From Lolium rigidum (lineage: Eukaryota > Streptophyta > Magnoliopsida > Poales > Poaceae): a stretch of 64,000 nt of DNA. This document shows, in pieces, positions 26,461 to 36,940 of the stretch. The notes under the pieces are model-generated. The model saw only the letters and a program-made list of their open reading frames with translations. It was not told the origin of the DNA and made no database searches. Position numbers and translations under genes: made by a program. How positions within the stretch are numbered: position 1 is the stretch's first letter; each line of letters starts with the position of its first letter. The DNA lies in assembly GCF_022539505.1 (NCBI RefSeq), contig NC_061512.1:156285962-156349961 (forward strand), written 5' to 3'.

Positions 26461-26990
26461 GGGCTAAAAAATAATAGTCAAGTAGCCTACAATCATGGGT
26501 TAAAACTACTAAAGATAGAACACATTTCTTAGACAGAGAGGCTGGATCCGAGAGCCATCAACCTACAGGGTGCCTTGACGTTAAAAAGGTAAAATTTAAT
26601 AGTAGAGTTCAAAAATAATAGTAAATAGCACAATCAGGGTAACCACTAATCCAAGATTGCAACCATTTCTTGTACAGCGACCTAGGGAACCCATCAGTTA
26701 AAACGGTAAATTTAACGACCTTGTGCGGGTATAAAAGTCAATTAGTTAGTCTACAATCACATGTCAAAAATAATGCAAGATAAAAAACGTTTCTTCTAGA
26801 GAGAGGCTGCAGCGGGGACCCATCAGCCTGCAGGGTCCCTTAATGTTAAAAAGGAAAACTTAATGCTCGGGTTCAAAAATAAATTCAAGTAGCCCACAAT
26901 CACTGGTAAAACTAATCCAAGATAGCAAACATATTTCTTATCCACATAGGCTGACTTTGGGGACCCATCAAGCCAGAACCATAAACTGCT
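26461..26990. repeat. Degenerate tandem array, about four units of 120-145 bp
   Basis: Successive units start near 26469, 26605, 26731 and 26877 and share the order 'aaaaataatagtcaagtagcc', 'tacaatca', 'aactaatccaagata', 'catttctt', 'gagaggctg', 'gacccatcagcctgcagggt', 'gttaaaaagg'. Unit lengths vary through indels. A related single unit lies at 23018-23140. Confidence 0.75.
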
Positions 26991-27542
26991 ATATCGAGCA
27001 ACGTCAACTAGCTCTAAATAGAGGGTGTGACCGAAAAAAAGTTCTTCTACAGAAAATGATATCGCAACCCCATGATTAAATATGAGTTGACTTTGCATGC
27101 TCAATTGAAAAAAAGACATCTACCAGCCCGAGCATGTACCATGTTTTTTCCATATCCATGGTGGTAGAGGGCCTCCAAAACGATAAAACAAAATTTTTAC
27201 GATCTACCACGAAACCAACGCAAAACTTGGTAGATGGGTCACCATCTGCCAGACAAATCTGTCTGGGATAACGACTTTTTTTTTGTATTGTGACGAGCAA
27301 AGTAAGATATCAATAGATATATGAGATATATAGTAATCTTGGCATTGGATTACATGTACGCACTTAAATAAATCATGTCTTGTGATAAAGCAAATGTTTC
27401 TAAAATTTGGAGTTAATAAGGAGTCCATCGTCAGGAGTTACATTGGTGCGGGTTTTATTCCATTGTAAGGTTTTATTATCTTGTTTATTGTTGGGGGGGG
27501 GGTATAATTGCCCTTGTTGGCTCTCCTCTCTCTCTCTCCACT
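26991..27542. other. Intergenic sequence
   Basis: Unclassified. Includes a G run of about ten near 27491. No gene recognised. Confidence 0.4.
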
Positions 27543-27697
27543 GTGTATGGGTTCTCTCCACATTTTTACACCGAAATGATGGACTACTTTCACTGACTTT
27601 TCTACATCCTGGATGGCCAGTGTATGGGTTCTCTCCACATTCTTACACCGAAAGGATGAACTACTTTCACTGACATTTCTACGTCCTGGATGGCGAA
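27543..27697. repeat. Two-copy tandem repeat, 77-bp period
   Basis: GTGTATGGGTTCTCTCCACA occurs at 27543 and again at 27620. Each unit ends 'tcctggatggc'. The copies differ at only a few positions, so the duplication is recent. Confidence 0.88.
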
Positions 27698-28740
27698 GAC
27701 CCGTCGATTGCTTAGCTGGACGCATGGACACCGGTGGAGAGATCGTCTGTTTGATCTTAAGGAGCAGGGGGTAGGGATATCCTCGCGGCCGAGAGTGATA
27801 TTCCTAGTTGTGGAGATCGCCTGAATCAGAGTCGTCATCGATCTTCTGCTAGCTCGTGAGTCAAATCTAGATACTCTTGTTATTGCATCTCCATATATAC
27901 TTAGTAGTTCATGTATGGCAAAAAATCAAGTTTCCTTACACGTAACATAACAGAATAGCGGACCTAACCGTGGAAACCACAAATGTAGCCCAGCTCAGTT
28001 TTTGAAAATTTTGAAACAACATTTTAAAGTTTCAAAAAGATCTGAAATTAAATCTAGAGGTAGATACTGTTGTAAACATGGCAAAATCTCACATCTTTAA
28101 TAGTGAACAGTGTAAAAATTGAAAACCTCATACAATGTATATCGAGTTCAAGTTTTGCATGTTGGTAAAAGAAAAAAAAAACAGATTTTTTTTTAACTTC
28201 AAGCTGCCGTTTTTGAATTGTTTTTTTAACGAGCTACATGTTGCTCAGGCTAAAAAATCCACTCGCACCTAAATTGTGCTATACATACGGGCAACTGTAT
28301 AGCCGAATTTAAAACCTAGAGTTTTTTAGATAAAAGGCATAGATCTTGACAGTTTAAATTAGTAAAACCATGACTTTCATGTAAAAAAACATTCTGGCTG
28401 ACTTGAGGATTTGTACGGGTGTCGTCCTCTGCAATCTAAAGGGTACCAGTTTGCCCACAAAAGCCACTCACACACATGCTTACAGCACCGGATGACAAAA
28501 AGAAAAGGAGCGAGGAATGACATTTACAGCACCGGGGTTTCCCATAATTACCGAACAAAACCAAAAAGCCACAAAGCATCAATGACATTGCATACACTAT
28601 TTGTTCTGTTAAGAGCTGCCTGAAAGCTTTAGATACATATCAGACAGACAGACAGTCACAAGTACACGCTCACACATGCAACAGCTCCCTACACCAATAC
28701 ACCATGGTTATATCATCTACCTGACTCTGCAAGAACCGCA
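27698..28740. other. Intergenic region and presumed 3' UTR of the C2 gene
   Basis: No coding gene seen between 27700 and 28740. The part nearest 28740 should contain the C2 gene's 3' UTR, but no clear polyadenylation signal was identified. Confidence 0.4.
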
Positions 28741-31515
28741 TCATTTGGCGTCAGCTTCGATCCACTTGATGATCACAAACAGCTCCCCAGACTCGACGTC
28801 GCGCAGCCGCAGCCGGGAGTCTAGCACGATCTCCCCGTCGGCGTATGTGACGAAGCTGTCGGAGAGCAGACAGTTGTCGGCGCTGGGGGCCACCTTCCGG
28901 AGCTTGGTCTCCCCCGCCGTGAGCTTGAGCGCGCGCCGCAGCTTCGCCGCCCCAGCCACCGGCTGCAGGTCGAGGAAGGCATGGCCCATCTTGTCGTCAG
29001 ATTTGAACCGGTCCCGGTCGAACACCTCCTGGCAATGGCAATAGCAACGCAAATCAGGCAGGGTTGTTCAGTTGATCAGGCCAAAGAAAGGCACACCTTG
29101 CTGAGTAGTAAAAGTAAGGACCTGGTTAGGTAAGTAATTCCGAGTAAATTTCACTGTAAATTGTCCTATGTTTTTATTCCGCAGGGATTGCCTGATGAGA
29201 CTGGAATGGCACTACCCGAAACGATATTTTTGGAAGGACACAACTAATGCGGAGTAGCAGATGCTGATAAAAACTCGGTGACCGGTTGATCCAACTTCCT
29301 CCTACATGCAGACATTCTGAAGGTGCCCATGGCCTTTGGTCACCCTCGTTCCTACAGTATCAAAGACAACGCGGCTTTCAGTTAACCTGGGAGGTACATT
29401 ATCAGTACAACAGGGTTTTACTTGCCTGTCTCTTTGGAAATTGCGCTGCATCGCATATGCGTAAGGGCAGAAATTACCACATTTCACCTCTAGGTGCACC
29501 CAGTTGGTTAGGATTAATATACTAGGAATACGTCAACCATAGTTTTGCGATAGGTCTGGACAAGACTGCATAGTTTAATTTTTCTTCCAACTTTAATCTT
29601 GTGGCATTTGACAAAAACACATGCAGTTCAACCAATTTTACTGTAATAGGTACAAGGGCAAAGAAAAACTTCATAGCTCAAAACTAGGGTCAAAACGTAT
29701 GTCCGTAAAGTCTCACTTACAAGTTACAAGTGGAACTGGGCACAAGGCCAGATGCTACTCCGTATATATTGTTTGACTGGAGCTCCAATTTTCTTAAGGC
29801 CATACTGGACTAACTTATGGGACTAGCGCCATTCTGCATCTGGTGGTGGTGGACTAGCTACTGATAAGCACTGGTCCGTTCACACTTCATGTGAGACATG
29901 TCTTATACAAACAATATATAGTAGACCTTTTGTCTTTTTTTTCAAGACCTTTTTGTCTTTATGAAGATACCCACAAAAGATGAAGACTTATTAACAGACA
30001 AGAAAATCCATATGATCTTTAATTGCTGTCAAAAATATCCCGAAAAGTGTAAGCCTTATTCAAAGATGATGAATATTTCAAGAAAACTGATGGCATGTCA
30101 AACACAATCATATTAAACTGTCATGTTCTTTTATTCAAGAAAGAAATCGGTTGCTCCAAGAAACACGGTAACTTACAAATTTGATGATCCCTACAGGTTC
30201 CTCGATGGAGAAGACCATCTCTTCGTTCCAAACCGGGTTGAGGCAACTGTTGATGACTTTTGTCTTTGCGTGCTGTGGGATCAAAAATAACAAATGACGA
30301 ACGGAGTTCAATGTCACGCAAGGAACTTCTCCACCCATAAATAAATGCGCAATTGCTTGGCAGTTCTCATAAGTAAAAGAACTAAATTACTAGGTCAAAG
30401 TGAGACTTTTATTTAACATACATATAACACTGTCGAGTGTACTATCTAGAGATGTCAGCTTTCACAACCAGCAGCGGTTAATACTAGTTGTACTAGCACA
30501 CAGATAAGATCGTTTGATTAGGCTGATGCAATCGAGAACTTTTCTTGTTTCATGACATCATTGAGTATGCAATGCCAGAAGTATGAGTTTCGTAATTACA
30601 ATGCCACGCTCTTCCTGCTGAACTCTGCTTTTTCTTAGAAAATACGATATATGTAGCTTCGGTCAAAACAAATGTATTTTGCAAGTAAAAAAGAAAAAGT
30701 GACCCAAGTTGAAGTCAAATTGCTTTGGAGATGAAGGAATAAACAACTGATCATGGATGAAAGGATGAAGAAAAATCGCCTCCAGGAAGGATTAGACAAT
30801 CCAAAGGCGCTCCCACCGGCCAGCCACAAAGACAAAGAAGCACGCGCGTGACTGTCATGATTAACAAATGCGGCGGGTGGTGGATTGGCAACCAAGTTTG
30901 AAGAAACCCAAAAGCTGAATTGGCTGGTGAAAAAGGGGGGAAATAAGTTGTTAACCCCATTATTCCTGCTCTTCCTTTCTTGTGTTGACGGAATGTTCAG
31001 GTAGGTGAGCACTTGCTTCTCCTTCTGTGTAAGTTTAAATTAAGCTTAGGGTGACGGAAGAAGGAGAGCACAATATTGGTCCATTGTTTTCCAAGAGCTT
31101 AAGATACATCTGGAATCGTTTAGCACAATTTTAAGTTGATGAGAGTACATGCCTAGAGCTACAGGCCAAGCTAACGTTCAAAAAGTTGGACCAAACCACG
31201 TGCCTGAACTAAACCATGGCTTTCCTATTGGTGAAAGAGCAGAACCAAGCAAGCAGCAGGCAGCCACCGGAATCGAAGAGAGCAGGCACTCGACGCAACC
31301 GACAGGGTGTGGTGTGGTAACAGGCACTCGACGCAAGCAAATGAGTAGTGGATGGGCAAGTCCGCAAGGGAATTACTGACCTTGTCTGCGAGGCGGACGA
31401 CGACGTAGGGGTCGCTGGAGGTGAAGTCCCTGATGGCGAGGTTGGTCCCGCTGGCGACCACCACCTTGAGCACGCCGAGCCTCGTCATCCCCCTCCCCTG
31501 CGCCCCGTCCTCCAT
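28741..31515 (-). CDS. Single C2-domain protein of the CAR / OsGAP1 type
   Basis: Predicted small peripheral protein that binds phospholipid in a Ca2+-dependent way. The CAR family recruits ABA receptors to membranes, and rice OsGAP1 activates an unconventional G protein in defence. Exons (minus): 31381-31515, 30177-30272, 28741-29028; GT-AG introns of 1108 and 1148 bp fall between codons; 172 residues, within the family's usual 165-185. The C2 core is visible: GVLKVVVASGTNLAIRD (14-30), TSSDPYVVV with candidate Ca2+ ligands Asp30 and Asp35, KTKVINSCLNPVWNEE (48-63), and the second loop EVFDRDRFKSDD with Asp81, Asp83 and Asp88/89. It ends ELFVIIKWIEADAK. The start ATG follows a plausible leader. 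All Asp ligands appear to be kept. Which CAR subgroup it belongs to cannot be settled from one sequence. Confidence 0.93.
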
Positions 31516-31770
31516 CTTCCGGGTAGCTAGATCTTTGGCTGAATCACTGGAAATCGGTCAGCTTTGCCTCTACAGCAACCGGTAGCACCAGGGAGAGAGA
31601 GAGCTTACCTTGGTTGGAGAGTCTGGTTGCTCTGTGTGTCGACTCTGTCTTGCTTCGGCGGTGGTCTCTGTGCTTGTGCTTTGGAGGAGAGTGGTGAGGT
31701 GAGGTGGGGTGGGCGAGCGAGGACGATGCTCCTGTGCGTGCCTGTGGGAGAAGGGAAGGGGATTTTAAGT
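31516..31770 (-). promoter_or_regulatory. 5' leader and proximal promoter of the C2 gene (approximate)
   Basis: On the minus strand a good donor (CCAAG|GTAAGCT) lies at about 31607-31609 and several AG acceptors occur between it and the ATG, so a short leader intron is likely. A TATA-like CTTAAAAT lies at about 31762. A CT/GA-rich leader is typical of plant 5' UTRs. Confidence 0.4.
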
Positions 31771-33019
31771 GGAGCCCGCGCGGAATGGGTATGAGTAGGA
31801 GTGACTGGGTCGGTCTCCCGTCCGTTTCACGTACGTGGCGGGCTCCCTCCTTCGGCCTTGTGTCATTGTGTGTCGTCTCGCCCAGCGTAGAGCCGGTCAA
31901 ATCCGCGGGGCTGGTCGACCACCGGTCAGGCCCAAGACCCAGTCCATCGGGAGCAACGGCGCCCACGCTCTCTCCTCCAGTCCTGCACCTCCAATACCCA
32001 ACCTCGCCATGATTCAAAGGTCTTTGTTTACGGATACGCGCAGACGATTTTTGAATCGATATCTACTTTCTAAAACTTAGCAATTATAGTAACGTGTTCC
32101 TAAGCCTACAAAAAAAATCACAGTCAACACGAAGCAAAACCTATACCGCAAGAACATCATCGACTTGCCATTCTACACCCCCACCCCCTCCCCCTAGATG
32201 CCGTACAATCATCCAAGATCGACGCCACCTCTACTTCGACTGACCTGTAGCTAGGAGAGTTTGCGCCAGGCGGAGCTAAACCCTCAGCTGCACAAATTCT
32301 CCGACATCTGGCAACAACCATTGAATGTATCATTGCCCTCCTCGACATGGCCAAGCAAAGGAGAGAAAGACGAGGGAATCATGTCGACTCGGTGCAGGGA
32401 GGCGGTGACAGAAGGGAGAGGAGAGGAGGCAGAGGAAGTCTAGAGACGACGTGGATTCTTTTCACCCATCTCACTGCTAGGGTTTCACCCACACCAAAAC
32501 ATGTGACGTAGAGGAGGAGCAGGACTCGCTGGCTCATACACATGGTCCTTGGTCCCAATCGTCATGGAGTGATTCATCCAGCAGCGAACTGAGAAAAAAA
32601 TGACCAAATCCAATGGCTAGAACTGAAGCGGGGTCAAAAGATGCACTGATTTGGCCAGATCCCATGGTTGTGGAGCAATTTTCTAAAGATATGGCATGGT
32701 TAGCAAAGTAGCTAGTCTCGTCGACTAAGAGTATAACTAGTGGAGATAAAAAAAGACTTTACTTTTCAGGTTCTTATTAAGGATTTTAATGAGGTAATTC
32801 ATATCAATATAAGATTATACTCCCTTTGTATGGGATTATAAGTCCAATGAACTAATTTTCTAAGGCCAAGGAGGTCAATTCTTGCATGTACCAAAAAAAT
32901 CCACATGCATGTGAGGAGGGAGAGAGAAACTAGGGGACATTTTGAGAGATGAAACAACATGCATTTCAGAGACAACACTTGCACGCGGTCATCTGCAAAC
33001 AAATTAGGTAGTCCAATCA
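31771..33019. other. Intergenic region
   Basis: No gene recognised. Includes G+C-rich ORFs on both strands upstream of the C2 gene (31704-32080), probably spurious, and a one-sided Stowaway-like end ('tactccctttgtatggg' near 32818). Confidence 0.4.
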
Positions 33020-33027
33020 CATGTATG

Positions 33028-33493
33028 CAATGTTCAAGAAATCGTGAATCGCTAACTTATCGGTCCGCCTCAAAATGGAGATTAATCGCTTATCGGACGA
33101 TTAATCGATTATATCGGTCGGCCATTTATCGGCTTTTTTTTTGTAAATTTTAGTTTTTGGCACTAAATTTTCTATAATATGCTATGTATAGATAATATTG
33201 AAACATTGAATAGAAGCATTAACTTGATTCCTTGCATTTGAATCAACAAAAATGAAATTGTTTGAGCTAATGCATGGTTCTACAAGACTATAGAACGAAA
33301 ATATCAACTTTCAGACCGAATTTCAGTAAAATTTCACTGAAAGTCGGCCAAAATATCGGTCATCGGACTGAAAATCGGCTGAAATATCGGTGCAGCGATA
33401 AATTAGCCGAGATGCCGAAATCTTATCGGTTACCACCCGATTCACGATAAATCGGCCGATTAATCGGTATCTCGGCCGATTTTTTGAACAGTG
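33028..33493. mobile_element. hAT-type MITE (466 bp) rich in TATCGG motifs
   Basis: The ends CAATGTTCAAGAAATCG and (reverse complement) CACTGTTCAAAAAATCG form inverted repeats. A perfect 8-bp target duplication CATGTATG flanks it (33020-33027, 33494-33501), diagnostic of hAT elements. Both subterminal regions hold many TATCGG/CCGATA and CCGATTAATCGG-type motifs, probable transposase binding sites. No transposase is encoded. Confidence 0.9.
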
Positions 33494-33972
33494 CATGTAT
33501 GGATACGCCTAAAATTAGCTAATGTAACATTCCTAAGAAACAACACTTCAGATACACTGGACTGGTAGAAGTAGTTTCTCTTAAGTTGAATTGCATCTAT
33601 GAAAATGTGCTAAGAAACTTCCTATTGTGAAAGGCGTTATATTCTCATACGGGGTAGTATGTTATATTATCCCTTTCCCGCCGGGGTATTTAGGAAAATA
33701 TACACGACATATTTATTAACCTATATATTTACCCGGTGTGTCTAATGCTTAGTCGACTTAGACTTAACTTATGTCTCAGTTGAATTATATCAGCGTGTTT
33801 CGATGCGGGGTTAAACAAAGTACGAGCAGCAAACATGAATCTTCAAGCATAAACAAAATCCAACGATGAAGCACGTGACTGAGACATAAGCTACGTATCA
33901 CCTAGCTGAAACTTAGCAATTCCCATATTTACCTCATATTGAGTTGATAGAGGCAATAATTATCATATGTTA

Positions 33973-34056
33973 CTTCCTCTGATCATATTTAATTGGCGCA
34001 CAAAAAGAAGAAACAACAATTATAGTTCCGCGTCAACTAATTGTGATCAGAGGTAG
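33973..34056. mobile_element. Short Stowaway-like MITE (84 bp)
   Basis: CTTCCTCTGATCATATTTAA at the left end pairs with ...TTGTGATCAGAGGTAG at the right, flanked by TA on both sides. Confidence 0.8.
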
Positions 34057-34111
34057 TATATCATTTTCTTCTTATTTTCTCACTAAGTTTAAAGGAGCTT
34101 TAACATGTTTT

Positions 34112-34478
34112 GGCATATGGGACTATATGCTCCCTTTATTTTAAAATGCAGCTTAGACATATTTTAAAATGTTAAAAAATTAGAAACAAAAAATGCGTAT
34201 GTACATATTCATGTGCTATGCGCTTACAAAGTCATTTCATAAAAAATCAACTTGTCATGTGACGTGTGTAAAAAAGACAAAATTCAGTGCTAGAAAATAA
34301 TGCTTTCCACAAGATAAATTTTCTCTCTTTTACATAGACCATAAAAAATAATGGTTTTCCGTGAAACTTGACGAACACACATATATTATGGAGATGTACA
34401 TGCAGAATTTTTTGTCAAAATTTTTTGACATTTTTAAATATAATTTTTTGGTAGAGGGAGCATATGCATCCGGGAGCC
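34112..34478. mobile_element. 367-bp MITE, copy 1
   Basis: Starts GGCATATGGGACTATATGCTCCC and ends ...GGGAGCATATGCATCCGGGAGCC, an imperfect inverted repeat around TATGCTCCC/GGGAGCATA. A second copy of the same length lies at 34660-35026. The superfamily is not clear, because no clean target duplication was found. Confidence 0.75.
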
Positions 34479-34659
34479 GAATTAAATTTCCGCTCTAACA
34501 TCATATTCTACAATAGTCCTCGCAGTCTTTCCTACATGGATTTTTGGGGGAGACTTATGAAGATGATGGATCCTTATAAAATGAAACGGTGGCTCCAAGA
34601 AATGTTAAGAATAACTAACATAACGTTAATTAGGGGATAATCCAAGGGAGTGATGTTTT

Positions 34660-35026
34660 GGCACATGTGAGAGTGTATGCTCCCTTTATTTTGAAATATA
34701 TGTTAGACGTATTTTGAAATGTTAAAAAAATTGAAACAAAACTTTTGCACGTACATCTTCATGTGCTACACGCTCACAAAGTCATTTCATGAAAAATCGA
34801 CTTTTCTTGTGACGTGTGTAAAAAAGACAAATTTCGGTGCTAAAACAAAGGCTTATCACAAGATAAATTTTCTCTTTTTCATATAGACTACAAAAAATAT
34901 CGTTTTTCGTGAAACTTAACGAACATACATATATTATGGAGATTTACATGTAAAAAAAAATTTCAAATTTTTTTGACACTTCAAAATATATTTTTATGGT
35001 AGAGAAATCATACGCATCCGGGAGTC
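34660..35026. mobile_element. 367-bp MITE, copy 2 (same orientation)
   Basis: Aligns with 34112-34478 over its full length ('tatgctccctttatttt', 'catgtgctacacgctcacaa', 'gtgacgtgtgtaaaaaagac', 'tatattatggagat', 'gcatccgggagtc') with many substitutions but no net length change. It lies 181 bp from copy 1. Confidence 0.75.
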
Positions 35027-35240
35027 GAATTGAGTTTCTGGATCCAGGCACTTCCTGCACGGGCAAACCAACGACGTGGAATTGTCGCAGCGGCGGCTTG
35101 CCCGGCAGCGTCCCTTCCACAAACATTATTTGGAGGCATTCATTCACAGTGTAGATAAACCTAGACCAATCATCAATAAAGATTGTTCGACTTGTCAATC
35201 TGAGTTCCAGCACTTGTAGCGACAACATCTAGGCTTTCAT
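35027..35240 (-). other. Unidentified minus-strand ORF segment
   Basis: The minus frame 34944-35228 reads MLSLQVLELRLTSRTIFIDD at its start and PLRQFHVVGLPVQEVPGS further on, then runs into the MITE. It looks protein-like and may be a gene fragment truncated by that insertion. The family is not recognised. Confidence 0.3.
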
Positions 35241-35792
35241 ATCTCACAAAGGGTAAATCCTTAACATTCAGTACTCATTTTCACCAACGAATTGAGCTGG
35301 GCCCCCCTAAATAAGTTGGAATAGGTTTTTTTTTCTGTGTTGGGTTCTCTGAAACCCATATCCAGTCTAGGTATGCCCGTCTGTATTAATAGATATATGT
35401 ACGTCGCGTAAGAAAAAATAATGAGATCGCGTGAGCAAGATTTTTATAGGACATTTTTATTTCGGCAAACGCACGTGACCGTAGATACGTACAAAGACGA
35501 GATACAACACGATGCAGGCCATACGGGCCTATACAGGGCTGTAGGGACGGTAGATCTACACTAAAATTACGATCGTGCCCCCACTTATGAACAGGTATGA
35601 AAATATCTCCACCGTTGTTGTGGTTGACGCATATATAATTTTGCCAGGGGAGGAGCACCGGAGCAGAAGTGGCTAGCCAGTAGTCACATACATATATTCA
35701 TATCTATCTATATATATCACCGGACACAAAACCAGGAAACCGAGAGAAACGTTCCAAATTTCTGATGCAAGTGCAACTAAGCAGATCAAAGT
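35241..35792. other. Intergenic sequence and presumed SAUR 3' region
   Basis: No gene recognised. Includes ATCT/TATA simple-sequence text near 35695-35718. Confidence 0.4.
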
Positions 35793-36134
35793 TTATCTGG
35801 ATTTGCTGTGTACGCTAACCATCATCTGGTGGAACTGCCGTGCGTCGCAGGGGATCCTGAGCACGCCCTGCTGGCCGTACCCGAACTGCTGCGCGGCCAT
35901 CTCCAGCAGCCCCTCCATGCAGGGCTCCTTGAGCGTCGCGACGTGCACCAGGACCCTCTCCTCCTCGCCGACGCGTCCCACCTCGCCGTCGCCGTCGCCG
36001 ACCAGCACTATCGGAACGTACCCCTTTGGGGTCCTCCCGCCGTCGCCAGTTCCGGCGAGGACGAAGTACCGGCCGCTCTGGACAGCGGCTTCGATCGTGA
36101 TGTTCTTCCTTCTCCAGGCAGCAGCTAGAGCCAT
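35793..36134 (-). CDS. SAUR-like (small auxin-up RNA) protein
   Basis: Single-exon gene of 113 residues, within the usual SAUR range. Known SAURs are short-lived auxin-induced proteins, many of which promote cell expansion by inhibiting PP2C.D phosphatases at the plasma membrane. The conserved region covers about residues 35-105: PKGYVPIVLVGD, then a divergent acidic insert (about 47-60), then VLVHVATLKEPCMEGLLEMA and QQFGYGQQGVLRIPCDARQF, which match the SAUR 'L....F..LL..AEEEFGF...G.L.IPC' pattern. The N-terminus is short and basic (AAAWRRKN). The G+C-rich, intronless structure is typical of the family. A TATA box lies about 116 bp upstream. No frame disruption. I cannot name the orthologue, and no second SAUR gene is visible nearby. 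Confidence 0.9.
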   Translation of the reverse strand: MALAAAWRRKNITIEAAVQSGRYFVLAGTGDGGRTPKGYVPIVLVGDGDGEVGRVGEEERVLVHVATLKEPCMEGLLEMAAQQFGYGQQGVLRIPCDARQFHQMMVSVHSKSR

Positions 36135-36249
36135 TGTTGCTGGATTTCTGTGCTGCGTAGCTACTAGCTAGTACGGTCAGTGAGGTTTATGGCTTGATAG
36201 TGTGATGTCCTGGTAAGCGGGGATGCTCAATCGAGGCATGGATCGATGC

Positions 36250-36256
36250 TTTTATA
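36250..36256 (-). promoter_or_regulatory. TATA box of the SAUR gene
   Basis: The minus strand reads CTATAAAAGC, a close match to the plant TATA consensus, about 116 bp upstream of the ATG, implying a leader of roughly 80-90 nt. Confidence 0.7.
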
Positions 36257-36700
36257 GTTTCCGATCAGATGGGATAATTAGGAGGAGGTTTGGGAGACGC
36301 CATGCCGGCCAAGAGGAGTTTGGGAAAGGGTTCAGCCTATAGTTAAGAAACGTGGACTATGTGACAAGGTGTGGTGATGGTGACTATGTACGTGGACGAT
36401 GGGATATGATCGAGGAACCAGATTAGTCAAATCCTTCACAAAGCGTCTCTGTCAAGAAAAAGAAAAAGAAAAAGGTACGGTAGAGTGTACAGGTTCAGCC
36501 GCGGTGTCAGCACGATTTTGTTTTCTAGAAACGGAAGAGAGATTTAGTTTAGGCATTACGACAGAACTAAGTTAATTACTGCGAATCCCGCACAGCCAAC
36601 TCTGTCAATAAGAGAGGACTTCATTATTTTTTAGAAAAGGACTATGCTCCATCATCTGCATCGATCCATATAGACAGTTTCTTTATTATATTATTTAATA
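36257..36700. other. Distal promoter/spacer of the SAUR gene
   Basis: Contains an AAGAAA-type microsatellite near 36455-36475. The stretch 36455-36600 has a diverged counterpart at 49370-49530. Confidence 0.45.
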
Positions 36701-36940
36701 CTACCTTTGTTTTAATGAATAAGACGCACACACATTTCAAGATGAACTTTAACCGTAAAAATTGAGCAATAAAATCTTGATTATATTATACGTACGTAAT
36801 TAGTATTATTAGATTTGTATTAAAGCATACTTTCTAATGGTGGTAATTTTATATCATCAATCTTTATATATTTGTCGTATTTTTTGGTCAAAGAAAAAAT
36901 GCGAAAAACGAGGACGCCTTATTTATTGGAATGAAGGGAG
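36701..36940. mobile_element. Stowaway-type MITE (240 bp)
   Basis: Begins CTACCTTTGTTTTAATGAAT and ends ATTGGAATGAAGGGAG, with TA on both sides. AAGACGC / GCGCCTTATT-like subterminal complementarity is visible. Confidence 0.82.

Noticed and set aside
26461..26990. CRISPR-like array
   Set aside because: Units are 120-145 bp, degenerate and without uniform short repeats and spacers. This is plant nuclear DNA.
31544..32080. ORFs of 76-157 codons upstream of the C2 gene
   Set aside because: No domains. They overlap the inferred leader/promoter, and frames on both strands are open because of G+C content.
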